From JAHBVH01 sp034432375 (GTDB lineage: Bacteria; Chloroflexota; Anaerolineae; Caldilineales; Caldilineaceae): 64,000 bases of DNA. The notes under the pieces are model-generated. The model ran no database searches, was not told the DNA's origin, and saw only the letters and a list, made by a program, of their open reading frames with translations. Numbering within the stretch: position 1 is the stretch's first letter; each line of letters begins with the position of its first letter. Below are positions 1-8,856 of the stretch, in pieces. The stretch covers positions 1-64,000 of the forward strand of contig DAOUCA010000168.1 of assembly GCA_034432375.1 (NCBI GenBank), in the 5' to 3' direction. Both the position numbers and the translations under genes were made by a program.

Positions 1-34
1 TCGCCAAACCTTGTTTTGGCGGAAATTTCCAGAT

Positions 35-103
35 GTCATTCCTGCGCAGGCAGGAATCTACTCGTGTAACATGAAGATGGATTCCTGCCTGCGCAGGAAT
101 GAC
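35..103. repeat. Inverted repeat, 24-bp perfect arms
   Basis: The arms at 35-58 and 80-103 are exact reverse complements (core TTCCTGCGCAGGCAGGAATC) around a 21-base loop. This core resembles intergenic repeats found in many unrelated bacteria. No T-tract follows, so it looks like a dispersed palindromic element and not a terminator. Confidence 0.85.
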
Positions 104-183
104 GGCTCTAATTTCTGAAATTGGCGAAGGTATTGTATTAGAAGACCGCTCCGTAACTACGCAGCTTATCTTTGTGTATTAGG

Positions 184-299
184 GTTGTTCCTAAGTAAAG
201 CCTGAGGCGGAGGTGACTGTCACTGGCCACTGTGCGATCTGCTGTACGAACTTGGTTGCGGCCAGTGACAGTCACCTGGATTGCTTAAAAAGGAACAAC
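184..299. repeat. Nested inverted repeat, 18-bp inner arms
   Basis: The inner arms at 211-228 and 260-277 (AGGTGACTGTCACTGGCC and its complement) are perfect. Outer arms GTTGTTCC at 184-191 and GGAACAAC at 292-299 extend the symmetry, so the element is about 116 bp. The layout (outer and inner pairs) is MITE-like. Confidence 0.75.
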
Positions 300-305
300 T
301 CTATT

Positions 306-369
306 GGCTTGTCACGCTGCAAGCGTCTTCAGGTTGCCGAACTTGAAGACGCTTGCAGCGTGACAAGCC
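306..369. repeat. Long hairpin, 30-bp arms with one mismatch
   Basis: The arms at 306-335 and 340-369 pair with a single mismatch around a 4-base loop (GCCG). The core is TCACGCTGCAAGCGTCTTC. No T-tract is present on either side. It begins only 7 bp after the previous element. Confidence 0.85.
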
Positions 370-555
370 CTTCGCGTTCAGGGTGGGTGCTCAGGACGAA
401 GCGCCGGATCGCTACGTAATTACATCGCTCCTCAATTGTCTCGCCCGTACTCTACTGCGCGATAGCATTCTCTTGCTGCTTGCATCGTGCGTACCATAAG
501 TTCCCAAGACAAATATCAGTGTGCATTGCCGCCAAGATTCAGGTACAATCTAGGC

Positions 556-1251
556 ATGAAGCAATCCGTTCTTTCTCTTGGCCGCAGCCAACTGTTCTTC
601 CCAGCACTATTCGTCATTGCGCTCTTGCTGATCTTCCTTGGCTACGTGGGTCCGTGGGTACCCCATCGGGTCTCCGGTCTCGTCGTAACAGGATTAGATC
701 TGGGCGAATATGTCAAGTTCCTGCCACCCATCCGCGGTGGTCAGATTACCCTCTGGCGTGCCGGCTTTTATTTGCCGTTGGTAGCGGTGAGCTTGGCGGC
801 AAGTTTTGCCGCGTTTCAACCGTACGGGCAACGCCATTCCTGGTTGGTCTGGCCGTGGCGTCTGTTGCTGTTGGGCTTAGCTACTGTGGCCGCACTCAAT
901 CTGCTGCCGCCCGCATGGGACCAATCAACCTTTACCAATCCCGAATTCCGTCAACAGATCATTGCCCTGCTGGTTTGTCTGGGCGTCATGGCAACGAGTC
1001 CGCTGTGGGCATTGGTGCCGCGGCTTCTTACCGCCGGCACCGTAATTTTGCTCAGCGTGGGATCGATCTGGCTTCCCCTACGCGGCTTTTTGCGCGTTTT
1101 CCCTGCAATCCGTGACCTCTATCAACAGCCTTTGGCACCCGGCTGGGGACTTTATGTGATGGTCGTTGGCTTGCTGCTGTTGATTGGGGTGCAGGGCGTG
1201 GAACTCTTTACTGCACAATCCGCGCATCGATGGCTCCGTCGGGGGCGTTGA
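556..1251 (+). CDS. Integral membrane protein of unknown function
   Basis: The 231-residue product is almost entirely hydrophobic and shows about five predicted membrane helices. The first follows the N-terminus directly (FFPALFVIALLLIFLGYV) and the last is near residues 205-222. A GPWVPH motif follows the first helix. No catalytic motif or family is recognised. An upstream GTG at 487 would add 23 residues that look unlike a signal sequence, so ATG 556 is preferred. A possible TACAAT -10 box ends 6 bases before it. The gene stands alone, with about 100 bases before the next gene on the same strand. The coding call is fairly sure; the function is unknown. Confidence 0.75.
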   Translation: MKQSVLSLGRSQLFFPALFVIALLLIFLGYVGPWVPHRVSGLVVTGLDLGEYVKFLPPIRGGQITLWRAGFYLPLVAVSLAASFAAFQPYGQRHSWLVWPWRLLLLGLATVAALNLLPPAWDQSTFTNPEFRQQIIALLVCLGVMATSPLWALVPRLLTAGTVILLSVGSIWLPLRGFLRVFPAIRDLYQQPLAPGWGLYVMVVGLLLLIGVQGVELFTAQSAHRWLRRGR

Positions 1252-1351
1252 TTTTATGCTTTGTTGGCACTGAAAGACTGGAGTCTATACGGCGGAAATC
1301 GGGATCTACTGGATTTAGCCTTGGCCGGCCATTGATAATGAAGGAATTCGT

Positions 1352-2134
1352 ATGCAACTTGGACTCGTCACTAATCCCCGCAATAGTTTGGCCAAAGAGG
1401 TCGCCTGGATAGCGGACAATGGCTTTAACTTGATCGACTTAGCACTTGAAGCGCCGGCTGCTGCGCCGGAGATAGTCAAGTGGGCAGAGGTCAAAGCACT
1501 GCTGATGGAACAGGAAATGACCGTGCTCTGCCGCGCAGCTACCTATTTACCGCTGGAAAATCCAGCTCCCCTTGTGCGCCAAGCGGCACTTGACGAAATC
1601 CGCCGCGCAATCGATGCCACTGCCGCCGTCGGTGGCCGACTCTGTACGGTGCGCTTCTGTGGCTGGCCTGCTCATCTTGACGAAGCCAGCGGCTATGAGT
1701 ATTATCGGCAACTCTTCGGGGTTTTGCTGAAGCATGGCAGTGAACGAGGGGTACAGATTGCGTTGGAAAATCGACCGGACAATGAACACCAGCTAAAGTG
1801 GTTCCGCGAGATCTTCAACCGACTGCCAACGCTGAAGTTGGCCTATCATCTGGGGCATGGCAATATTGGCACGTTGCAGAGTATGACGCGTGAATATCTC
1901 TTTGCACTGGCCGACCGGCTCGTCCATGTGCGTATCAGCGACAACGATGGCCGGCATAATGCCTATCTCCCGCTTGGTGCACCAGCCCGGGGTGGACTCG
2001 ACTTTCGACGAGATCTCCAAACGCTGCGTAGTTTTCGTTATAATGGGACGATTGCCTTGGAGATCGACGGCGAGCGGCGGTGGGCAATCGCAAGCGCAGA
2101 GCACTTCCGCGAATGGTGGGCGGCGGTCGAGTAA
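1352..2134 (+). CDS. Sugar phosphate isomerase/epimerase family (TIM barrel)
   Basis: The 260-residue protein matches the xylose-isomerase-like TIM-barrel (AP endonuclease 2) superfamily, which isomerises or epimerises sugars with a divalent metal. Visible signs are the metal-ligand strand ends: ALENRP near residue 143, LAYHLGHGN near 165 (the family usually has D-x-G-H-x-N), HVRISDNDG..N.YLPLGAP near 195-212 and IALEID near 237. Length is normal for the family. The start is supported by AAGGA at 1341-1345, 6 bases before the ATG. The Asp to His replacement before GHGN is unusual. The substrate cannot be told from sequence. It is convergent with the LCP gene that follows. Confidence 0.85.
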   Translation: MQLGLVTNPRNSLAKEVAWIADNGFNLIDLALEAPAAAPEIVKWAEVKALLMEQEMTVLCRAATYLPLENPAPLVRQAALDEIRRAIDATAAVGGRLCTVRFCGWPAHLDEASGYEYYRQLFGVLLKHGSERGVQIALENRPDNEHQLKWFREIFNRLPTLKLAYHLGHGNIGTLQSMTREYLFALADRLVHVRISDNDGRHNAYLPLGAPARGGLDFRRDLQTLRSFRYNGTIALEIDGERRWAIASAEHFREWWAAVE

Positions 2135-2190
2135 ATCAATGCCTAGCGGCACGGTTTAGCAAGGTAAGAAATTAAACGGCTATAGCGGAC

Positions 2191-2313
2191 CCTGAGCTTG
2201 TCGAAGGGGAAGTGGGTCTGTTGCGCCTGATTAGTTTGTTCATCCCACGCGGGTAGTTATTCAGTAACTGGAGGCTGAGCTTGTCGAAGCTCCAGCTTCG
2301 ACAAGCTCAGCCT
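2191..2313. repeat. CTGAGCTTGTCGAAG repeat copies, one as a perfect 20-bp hairpin
   Basis: One copy of the motif lies at 2191-2208. Two inverted copies form a perfect hairpin at 2272-2291 and 2294-2313 with a 2-base loop. The hairpin sits between two convergent genes, so it may stall transcription from both sides, although there is no T-tract. The same motif recurs at 44403-44421 and 44439-44457, and as a degenerate copy near 26500-26520. Confidence 0.8.
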
Positions 2314-2326
2314 ACGCTTCATTCCG

Positions 2327-3604
2327 TTATGGCGCGTTTGCGGTTGTTATCCCGACGGTCGTCGTCACCGGTACGGTGCCTTCCGGCGAATAGGTGCCTG
2401 TGGCCGCAGTCTTAATTTGTGGCACCCCTGCCGGCACATAAGGGCACTGCTCTGGTGCTCGCCGATTGGTTGCCGCCATTGGTTGGGCTTCCCACACGCC
2501 ATTGACGACTGCGCGTACCCGGCCCGGATCGCCAATGCCCAACACGGCCGCTCCTTGTGCGGTGGTAAAGCTGCGTAGATCAGCCAAGGTTAAACCCCCG
2601 GCGCGTACATTTTCGGTGCCGTAAGATAAGCCAACCCTTGTCAGATCGATCAATTCCAGCAGGCTTAAATCTGTTTCAAAGCTGTCAGAAAAGGCTCCCC
2701 ATAACTCGGGGAAGCGCGTGATCAGATTGGTGTTGAGCATCTGGTCGCGCAGCGCCCAGAGAAATTGGCGTTGTCGTTCGCCGCGGGCGATGTCACTGCT
2801 GTGTAGGCGGAGCCGTACAAACCAATAAGCGGTATCGCCATCCATCCAATTATCACCGGCGGGCAAGGTAAAATAGTCCCAAGAATTCGTTGTCAGATTG
2901 AAGATCGGCTCGGCAAAGGGACAGTCGAGATAGACGTTGACGCCACCAATCGCATCGACCACGCGCACAAAGCCATCCATCTGAAAGCGGATCCAGTGAT
3001 TGGTCTCAATGCCTAGCGTCTGGCTTAAAATAGTGGAGACCAATTGGGGGCCGCCGCCATAGAGCGTGGGGTTACGCTCGCCCAAAAAATCAGCCTGATT
3101 GATGCGCCCCATGCCATAGTTGGGAATATTGACATAGAGGTCGCGCGGAATGCTAAAGACGGCGGCGCGTCCTGCGTCCCGATCTAGGCCGACAACCATC
3201 ACCACATCGGTGCGCCAACTGCCTTCCCCTTGACGACGATCGGTGCCAAGGATCAGATAATTATCGGTATTTTGCCAGTTGGCTGCTGCCCCAACGGGCG
3301 CTTCCCAAAGTGTGGGCGCAGGAGCAACGCCTCCCGCATTGGTGACTGCCACAATCGGCTTCCGTGGGCTCGGCGCAATGACTCGCGCAATAATCGTGGG
3401 AAAAGGCCGATGGGTACCATTCCCAATTCCCGGCAGGGCATTGGTATCTGCTGCAATGGGCGGCGTTGGCTGTGCCGCGAGATTCGCCTGTGGCAAGCGC
3501 TCATTGGCAATGACGGTTCTGTCCGTCTGAAAGGCAGAGTAAAAGAAAATAGCTGTCGCGAGACTGATGAAGAGGAAGACGAGACGACGATTACGCATGA
3601 ACAT
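2327..3604 (-). CDS. LytR-CpsA-Psr (LCP) family cell-wall ligase
   Basis: LCP enzymes attach undecaprenyl-linked polymers to peptidoglycan at the outer face of the membrane. After a short basic start the protein has one membrane anchor (LVFLFISLATAIFFYSAF) and a Pro/Ala-rich linker of about 80 residues. The LCP domain then shows YLILGTDRR near 116-124, RTDVVMVVGLD, SIPRDLYV near 151, and the R.RLHSSDIARGERQRQF block near 264-280 that carries the lipid-phosphate-binding arginines. The start is chosen at the ATG with GGAG 4 bases upstream; an ATG two codons later is also possible. A second LCP gene lies directly upstream on the same strand. Confidence in the family is high; the polymer attached is unknown. 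Confidence 0.9.
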   Translation of the reverse strand: MFMRNRRLVFLFISLATAIFFYSAFQTDRTVIANERLPQANLAAQPTPPIAADTNALPGIGNGTHRPFPTIIARVIAPSPRKPIVAVTNAGGVAPAPTLWEAPVGAAANWQNTDNYLILGTDRRQGEGSWRTDVVMVVGLDRDAGRAAVFSIPRDLYVNIPNYGMGRINQADFLGERNPTLYGGGPQLVSTILSQTLGIETNHWIRFQMDGFVRVVDAIGGVNVYLDCPFAEPIFNLTTNSWDYFTLPAGDNWMDGDTAYWFVRLRLHSSDIARGERQRQFLWALRDQMLNTNLITRFPELWGAFSDSFETDLSLLELIDLTRVGLSYGTENVRAGGLTLADLRSFTTAQGAAVLGIGDPGRVRAVVNGVWEAQPMAATNRRAPEQCPYVPAGVPQIKTAATGTYSPEGTVPVTTTVGITTANAP

Positions 3605-3650
3605 AATTCTCCACAGTAGACAAAAATCAGCCAATGCCCTATGAATGGCC

Positions 3651-4844
3651 TTATGGGCAATAGGTAGGTGTATTTGTCTCTAAAAAGGGCGGAAGGGTGA
3701 AAAGCTCTTGCACTGTTGCTTGGATCGCCGTCCAATCAGGAATAAAAACAGACATCCCTGAACGCCAGCCAGAAGTCAACATGGTGGGTGGTGCCAGGAC
3801 AAAGCCATGTATATCCTCTTCGTCCAAGTTGAGCGCAAACCGTACAATTCGAATTGTGTTGATAATCCCAATATCGCTCTGAATCGAATCGTCGAGCGCT
3901 TGGTAGAGGGCCGGCACACGCGGTAGCAAATTGTCATTCAGAACCTGATTGCGAACGGCCCAGACAAAGCGTTGTTGGCGGCGTGCCCGATCCAGATCGC
4001 CACCCAACCGGCGGCTGCGCACATAAACCAGCGCTTCCGGCCCAGAGAGTTTGACCAAGCCAGGCTGAATGTTGAGGATCACATCTTCAATTGAAAAATA
4101 ATCATAGTAGGGGCAATCGACATCGACCGTCACACCACCCAGCGCATCTACCACTTCTTGAAAGGAGCTAAAATCGAAGCGCAGAAAATGATCGATGCGG
4201 ATATTCATGCGGTCGCTGATGATGTGCTTGAGCAGCGCCGGGCCACCACCGTCCGGCTCATCGCGCTCGCCCAAATAGTCGATCACATTTACCCGATTCG
4301 GTTGGTGATTGGGGATCGCATCGATATAGACATCGCGCGGGATCGAAATCACTCCCGCCTGACCACCATCCAGGTCCAGCGCAACGATCATCATGACATC
4401 GGTACGCCAATTGGGTGTATCCGGCCGGCGGTCGCTGCCGAGCACCAAGATGTTGAGTGTGCGCTCCAGCATTGGGCGTTCATCGGGGGGGATCGCGGCG
4501 ACGCTTTCGCTTGTCGCAACGGTTGCCGGTGTGGGTTGTGCTGTCTCCTCACCGGTAGCCGTGCTGTCAGCTTGCGCTGCTAGCGCCACCGGTGGCGGAT
4601 CGATCGAACCAGTTGCCGTCGGAATTGCTGGGATTGCTGCCTGCATGGCAATTCCTAACGGTGGTCTTAGCCACAGCCCTCCAAGTAAGAGCCCCCCGAG
4701 CAAGAGCCCAACCCCTACTGCCGGTAAAAGATAACGCAGCACAGGGCGCGACGTGCGCAAACCCTGCAATCGTTTGGCAAAACCGCCCATCATTATGTTT
4801 TTCACGTAGATGCGCTTACCTTTTCTCTTCTCTGGCTTTACCAT
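3651..4844 (-). CDS. LytR-CpsA-Psr (LCP) family cell-wall ligase, second paralogue
   Basis: This 397-residue LCP protein has a basic N-terminus, a membrane helix rich in Leu and Gly near residues 40-57, and a low-complexity linker to about residue 125. The LCP domain shows LNILVLGSDRRPDTPNWRTD, ISIPRDVYID, RVNVIDYLGE and VYVRSRRLGGDLDRARRQQR. It shares domain order with the adjacent LCP protein, but the linkers are unrelated, so this is an old duplication. It starts 20 bases after the stop of the HD hydrolase gene, which suggests co-transcription. No strong ribosome binding site is seen; internal ATGs at codons 18-19 are possible starts. Confidence 0.88.
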   Translation of the reverse strand: MVKPEKRKGKRIYVKNIMMGGFAKRLQGLRTSRPVLRYLLPAVGVGLLLGGLLLGGLWLRPPLGIAMQAAIPAIPTATGSIDPPPVALAAQADSTATGEETAQPTPATVATSESVAAIPPDERPMLERTLNILVLGSDRRPDTPNWRTDVMMIVALDLDGGQAGVISIPRDVYIDAIPNHQPNRVNVIDYLGERDEPDGGGPALLKHIISDRMNIRIDHFLRFDFSSFQEVVDALGGVTVDVDCPYYDYFSIEDVILNIQPGLVKLSGPEALVYVRSRRLGGDLDRARRQQRFVWAVRNQVLNDNLLPRVPALYQALDDSIQSDIGIINTIRIVRFALNLDEEDIHGFVLAPPTMLTSGWRSGMSVFIPDWTAIQATVQELFTLPPFLETNTPTYCP

Positions 4845-4863
4845 TGGTCAGTCAATCGGGGTG

Positions 4864-5430
4864 TCAGCGGCTACGCTGGCGCAGCAACTCCTGCCAAAGC
4901 GTTTCGCTAGCAGGATAATACCAGCGGTGGCCTTCCCAAAACGCTTGCAAATTGCGGTGTCCTATGGCCTCATAGCGCAATGCTTGCTGCACCATCTCCA
5001 ACTTATCTGCATCGTGTGCCAGGTGGCTTTCTGGTGTAAGATCATCCGTATATTCTTGCCAGCAGGCGATGTAGGTTGTGCCATTGGGCAGCGCTTGCAA
5101 AAGAGTTTGGATCGCATCGGCTTCAGCCCGATGTTTGATTGGCTTCCCCAGAAGATCCGTGCTCCGTTTAGGCAAATCCGTGAGCACACTTTCTGCCAGA
5201 TCATGAACCAAGGCAAGACGCACCACTTGATCGAGATCAAGTGGTGCTGTCAGACCTTGGTTCTGCCAATCCTGGTTAATGGTTTCAGCTAAAAGTAGTG
5301 CAGTCCAGATAGTTGCATAACTGTGGTCGGCGATCGATTCCGGCTGGCGTACACCTGCAAAGAGCCAGCCGGCGCGTGGGAGCTGCTTTAGATAGCCGAC
5401 ATTGGTTAAAAATTCAACCAACAGAGTCAT
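4864..5430 (-). CDS. HD-domain phosphohydrolase, YfbR/HDDC2-like
   Basis: The 188-residue product has the HD metal-binding set: His in SIADHSYAT near residue 36, the HD pair in LALVHDLAES near 95, and Asp in HLAHDADKLE near 141. This spacing and the overall length fit 5'-deoxynucleotidases of the YfbR/HDDC2 type, which dephosphorylate deoxynucleoside monophosphates in the cytosol. The substrate is inferred from family only. The ATG overlaps the stop codon of the upstream CpXC gene (ATGA), a sign of translational coupling, and the LCP gene follows 20 bases later. Confidence 0.85.
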   Translation of the reverse strand: MTLLVEFLTNVGYLKQLPRAGWLFAGVRQPESIADHSYATIWTALLLAETINQDWQNQGLTAPLDLDQVVRLALVHDLAESVLTDLPKRSTDLLGKPIKHRAEADAIQTLLQALPNGTTYIACWQEYTDDLTPESHLAHDADKLEMVQQALRYEAIGHRNLQAFWEGHRWYYPASETLWQELLRQRSR

Positions 5431-7025
5431 GCCATGAGCGCAATCTGACCGCGTAACGACTTAATGCGGTCCGCAAGCTCTTTGCGGTCGCCTTCGCGCA
5501 ATTCTGTTTCGATGGCCTGCATCGACGCCAAAAATTCCGGTGTCAGTTTGGCACGGTTCTCTTTTAACAGTTGGCTCACAGTCGCCTTATCCGGCGCTGC
5601 AACCAATTCGTTGAGCAGGCGCATCTCTTCGGGCATCTGTTCGCGCAAGAGGCCGACCGCCGCATCGTAAACCTGCTGCAGACGACGCGCGGCTGCGGTC
5701 GAGTTTTTGCGTTGAGCCGCTTGAATATTTGCTGCCAACAGCGATAGAAAACTTTCGTCGATTACGTCGGCATACTCACGCAACTTTGTGGTGATATCAG
5801 GCGCTTGTAGCACATCCTGGAGAATTGCCTGCATCTGTTGCGCCATCTGTTGTTGGGCGGCCTGTTGTTGCTCCTGCATCGCTAGAATGCTCTCGCGCAA
5901 CGTTTCCAGATGATCGCGCTCTTGCTCATCGGTGGCGGCTTCGAGGCGGGTAGAGACCAGGACCAGGAATTGATAATCGAGCATCGGCATCACGGCCATC
6001 ATGAGCCCATTGGCGATCTCTTCGCCATCCTCGCCTTGCCAGGCGGTTAGAATCTTTTCGAGGAGCTCTTCGCGTGTCGTGTTGTTGCTCAGTGTCTCGA
6101 CGATGCCACGCACGCTATCTTGGATGCGCTTGATCTCTTTTCCTGCCTCGGTTGTCTCCATCAGCTGGTTGCGCACACTCAATAACGATTGCAAGGCACC
6201 TTGCTGCCCCTGTTGGCTAGTCATCATCAGGATCCGATCGAGCAGCGCAAAGAAATCTTTGTCGATGAGATCGCTGCCGCGGTCTAGGACCAATTGGAGC
6301 GCTTTGGGATCGTTGGCCAATGTCGCAAGCCGTTGTACGAGTTCACTCTGGCTGCGTTGGCGGCGCAACATTTCGGGCGTTACCCCTTCAAACCCCCACA
6401 ACTGTTCCATTAACTGCTGCCAATCCATAAATTGTTTGGGTGCGAGCATATACCCTTTGCGCGCTTCCGTGGGCAACTTGCGCATGAGCGTTTGCGTTAG
6501 ATCTCCAATCGCCTTTTGGGTCTGCATGTTGTCGCCGCCCCGTTGGGGTGGCGGCGCAAAGACCCCCAAAAATTGGTGATCAGGTTCATGGATCAACAGG
6601 GGAACATTTAATGGTCCCCCCATGCCACAGTTGGGGCAAGAGGCCATATTGATCTGGCCACCCAAGAGCGCCCCCTTAAGCTCGGGATTGGCACCAAGGT
6701 CAATAATGGAAAAGATCGGCACCTGGTACGGTGTGCCACAACTGGGACACTGTACTTGCGCACCCCGGGGCGGAAACATCAAATCCATGGGGGGCTGTCC
6801 ACCGCGCTGTGGCGCACGCCGTGGTGGCTGGGCGCCCTGGGGCTGGCCCTTCTCCGTCGGCGCTGGGGCGGTCTCTGGGGTAGCTGCTGTAGACTCTTCT
6901 ACCGGCGGGGTTTCCGGCTTGCTTGGCGTTTGGTCGCGCCGTCTGGAATACCCTTTAGGCAGTTCAAGTCCGCCTCCCTGCGCTGGCGGCTGCTTATTCT
7001 GGCCCGGTAACAAAATTCCACTCAT
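5427..7025 (-). CDS. CpXC-domain protein with long helical C-terminal half
   Basis: The first 80 residues of this 532-aa protein are Pro/Gln/Gly-rich and probably disordered. A CpXC domain follows: VQCPSCGTPYQVP near residue 93 and MASCPNCGMGGPLNVPL near 128 supply two CxxC knuckles for zinc. Residues from about 220 on are helix-forming and rich in Gln, Glu and Leu, with a Gln-rich run (EQQQAAQQQMAQQMQ) that looks like a coiled coil. The role of CpXC proteins is not established. It heads a - strand gene group with the HD hydrolase. The absence of a signal peptide suggests a cytosolic location. Confidence 0.75.
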   Translation of the reverse strand: MSGILLPGQNKQPPAQGGGLELPKGYSRRRDQTPSKPETPPVEESTAATPETAPAPTEKGQPQGAQPPRRAPQRGGQPPMDLMFPPRGAQVQCPSCGTPYQVPIFSIIDLGANPELKGALLGGQINMASCPNCGMGGPLNVPLLIHEPDHQFLGVFAPPPQRGGDNMQTQKAIGDLTQTLMRKLPTEARKGYMLAPKQFMDWQQLMEQLWGFEGVTPEMLRRQRSQSELVQRLATLANDPKALQLVLDRGSDLIDKDFFALLDRILMMTSQQGQQGALQSLLSVRNQLMETTEAGKEIKRIQDSVRGIVETLSNNTTREELLEKILTAWQGEDGEEIANGLMMAVMPMLDYQFLVLVSTRLEAATDEQERDHLETLRESILAMQEQQQAAQQQMAQQMQAILQDVLQAPDITTKLREYADVIDESFLSLLAANIQAAQRKNSTAAARRLQQVYDAAVGLLREQMPEEMRLLNELVAAPDKATVSQLLKENRAKLTPEFLASMQAIETELREGDRKELADRIKSLRGQIALMA

Positions 7026-7144
7026 GAGGTATTGTCTCTCTCTTTACATCGATCGCTTACATGGTTCTCTGCAAATTTACTACCATTAATTGTATCGCAT
7101 AAGTGCGCTTGTGCCCAAAGTGCTATTCGGCAGAGTGTACCTAC

Positions 7145-7192
7145 GCGCAGTATAGTGGCGCAGTATAGTGGCGCAGTATAGTGGCGCAGTAT
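7145..7192. repeat. Tandem repeat, 13-bp unit GCGCAGTATAGTG, 3.7 copies
   Basis: Three exact units (7145-7157, 7158-7170, 7171-7183) are followed by a partial unit to 7192. Each unit holds TATAGT, close to a -10 hexamer, so the array could act as a repeated promoter or protein-binding site. It lies about 120 bases upstream of the CpXC gene, which reads away from it. Confidence 0.9.
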
Positions 7193-7201
7193 TATACTGC
7201 T

Positions 7202-7309
7202 TCAGTAATCACTAAGTCATTGTCCAAAAATAACTTGTAGACTTGTAACCCTAGGGACACGGTATACCGTGTCCCTACAACCGTGAACTTTTTTCTGGAC
7301 GATTACTGA
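7202..7309. mobile_element. MITE-like palindrome, GGACACGG family, copy 1
   Basis: The ends TCAGTAATC (7202-7210) and GATTACTGA (7301-7309) are inverted. Inside are GTCCAAAAATAACTT and its near complement ending CTGGAC, and a perfect 26-bp core palindrome at 7252-7277 (arms TAGGGACACGGTA). A related copy lies at 10669-10761. No transposase is encoded. Confidence 0.75.
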
Positions 7310-7316
7310 GCCACCC

Positions 7317-7398
7317 CCTCCCCAACTCCGCGAGCAGGCGAGGAGCCTTGCACCCCTCCCCGACATCGGCGAAGGGCCGGGAGTGGGGTTGGTCGTTC
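7317..7398. repeat. G/C-rich inverted repeat, CTCCCC family
   Basis: Runs such as CACCCCTCCCCGACATCGG and GGCCGGGAGTGGGG pair imperfectly. Related intergenic copies lie at 12241-12345 and 19556-19628. The role is unknown. Confidence 0.5.
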
Positions 7399-7632
7399 CC
7401 TGCTTCATTAGACTATGATGGGGCACTACAGTAGCGAGATAGGATTACGATAAAACTCACGTTGCTCTGGATGAATTCTATACGCCCAATGGAACATTCG
7501 CAAGTTGCTTTACGATATATGAGTAGAAATTTGCTTACATGTGATCGTCGCGTAAAGTTACATGGAAACCCATAACAATAGTAGCACGATCGCTCATTTA
7601 AATTGCATGTGCCTTGACAGGAGGGTAAGGTC

Positions 7633-8742
7633 ATGAGTGAAGTTGTCAACCAGGAGCATCCAATCAAAGCCTGTATCGACCGTTCGTTGCCGACAGCACA
7701 ACTGTTTACTGCCAGTCGCGCCGCGGTGGCTGAGAATCCTGATAATGCGCCGGTGATGCCACGCGGGCGTAGCCTTCCTGGCTCTTTTATCGATTCGCCG
7801 GTGGCGCTCGCCGCCCTTACCGGCAAACTCTGGAAACCTGGGCGCACGCTGCGTGTGCGCTTTCTCGATGGCAACCCGGCAGTCCAAGCACGTGTAGAAC
7901 CTTTCGCCCACCAGTGGAGCACCTATGCCAATATCAAGTTTCTCTTTGGCACGGATCCCGATGCCGAAATTCGCATCTCGTTTGCACAGCCAGGTTCCTG
8001 GTCCTACATTGGCACCGATGCGTTGTCGATCCCCAAAGATCAACCGACGATGAATTTTGGTTGGCTCACACAAGCTACCGAAAATGACGAATATTCGCGC
8101 GTGGTTGTACATGAGTTTGGTCACGCTGTCGGCTGCATCCATGAACATCAGAATCCAGCCACCGATGTGCCCTGGAACAAAGAAGCGGTCTATGCCTACT
8201 ATGCCGGGCCGCCGAACAATTGGTCCCGTACGCAGACCGACATCAATCTCTTTACGCGCTACAGCGCAACGATCACCCAATTCTCCAGCTTTGACCGTGA
8301 CTCGATTATGCTCTATCCGATTCCCAATGATTTCACGATTGGTAATTTTGAAGTGGGCTGGAACCGCGTACTTTCGCCGATGGATAAACAGTTTGTCGCT
8401 ACGCTCTATCCAGGAGCAAGTAAGCCAGAAAATGAATTGTTCATTGATGCATCACCTACGACGGCTTCGATTGGTGCCTTTGGCGAGATTGATAAATATA
8501 TCGTTGCTGTGACCACAGCCGGTCGCTATCGCATGGAGACCGAGGGCAACCTTGACCTGGTCATGGGGCTCTTTGGGCCCGATGATGAGGGGCTGGGGAT
8601 TATGGAAGATGATGATAGTGGGCGCCGTCTCAATGCACGCATTGTTGCCGATCTGTTGCCAGGGCTCTACACGCTAAAGGTCCGACACCACAGTGGTAAG
8701 CGTATGGGTACTTATCAAATCGGTGTTTACCGCGAACCATAG
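7633..8742 (+). CDS. Astacin-like (M12A-type) zinc metallopeptidase with PPC-like C-terminal domain
   Basis: A metzincin signature is clear: HEFGHAVGCIHEH at residues 160-172 (three zinc His and the catalytic Glu) and a Met-turn SIMLYP at 224-229. These match astacin-like bacterial M12 peptidases. Residues about 268-369 form a beta-rich domain (IDKYIVAV...AGRYRMET...LPGLYTLKV..GTYQIGVY) like bacterial pre-peptidase C-terminal (PPC) domains. No signal peptide is visible at the N-terminus, which is odd for this class and leaves the location open. The start is set by GGAGGG 7 bases upstream. A shorter paralogue follows 114 bases downstream. Confidence 0.88.
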   Translation: MSEVVNQEHPIKACIDRSLPTAQLFTASRAAVAENPDNAPVMPRGRSLPGSFIDSPVALAALTGKLWKPGRTLRVRFLDGNPAVQARVEPFAHQWSTYANIKFLFGTDPDAEIRISFAQPGSWSYIGTDALSIPKDQPTMNFGWLTQATENDEYSRVVVHEFGHAVGCIHEHQNPATDVPWNKEAVYAYYAGPPNNWSRTQTDINLFTRYSATITQFSSFDRDSIMLYPIPNDFTIGNFEVGWNRVLSPMDKQFVATLYPGASKPENELFIDASPTTASIGAFGEIDKYIVAVTTAGRYRMETEGNLDLVMGLFGPDDEGLGIMEDDDSGRRLNARIVADLLPGLYTLKVRHHSGKRMGTYQIGVYREP

Positions 8743-8856
8743 TGTTTTGTGAACCAAGTTTTGATAGGAAAAACTGAGAAGCGATCCCTGTCATTCCTTT
8801 TGGGTCCACCATTTCGTTGATCAGTACAGATTCTATTGTAAAAGGACCAATATCCA

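Larger units (their letters stand above)
1..555. other. Gene-free region packed with inverted repeats
   Basis: No convincing gene is seen here. The stretch holds three consecutive strong inverted repeats (listed separately) and then about 185 bases without clear structure before the membrane protein gene. A TACAAT box at 544-549 lies 6 bases before the ATG at 556. It could be a -10 element giving a leaderless transcript, but no good -35 box is present. Confidence 0.6.
7026..7632. other. Repeat-rich intergenic region
   Basis: No gene is supported in these 607 bases, which separate divergent genes. They contain a 13-bp tandem repeat, a 108-bp palindromic element and a G/C-rich inverted repeat (each listed). 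GGAGGG at 7620-7625, 7 bases before the ATG at 7633, is the ribosome binding site of the first metallopeptidase. Confidence 0.6.

Noticed and set aside
213..419. 68-codon frame on the + strand
   Set aside because: It lies entirely in two inverted repeats, so its codons are mirrored sequence; no ribosome binding site or family resemblance.
480..1115. 211-codon + strand frame overlapping the membrane protein gene
   Set aside because: The frame at 556-1251 encodes a consistent hydrophobic protein with regular helices; the alternative is Arg/Ser-rich without domains.
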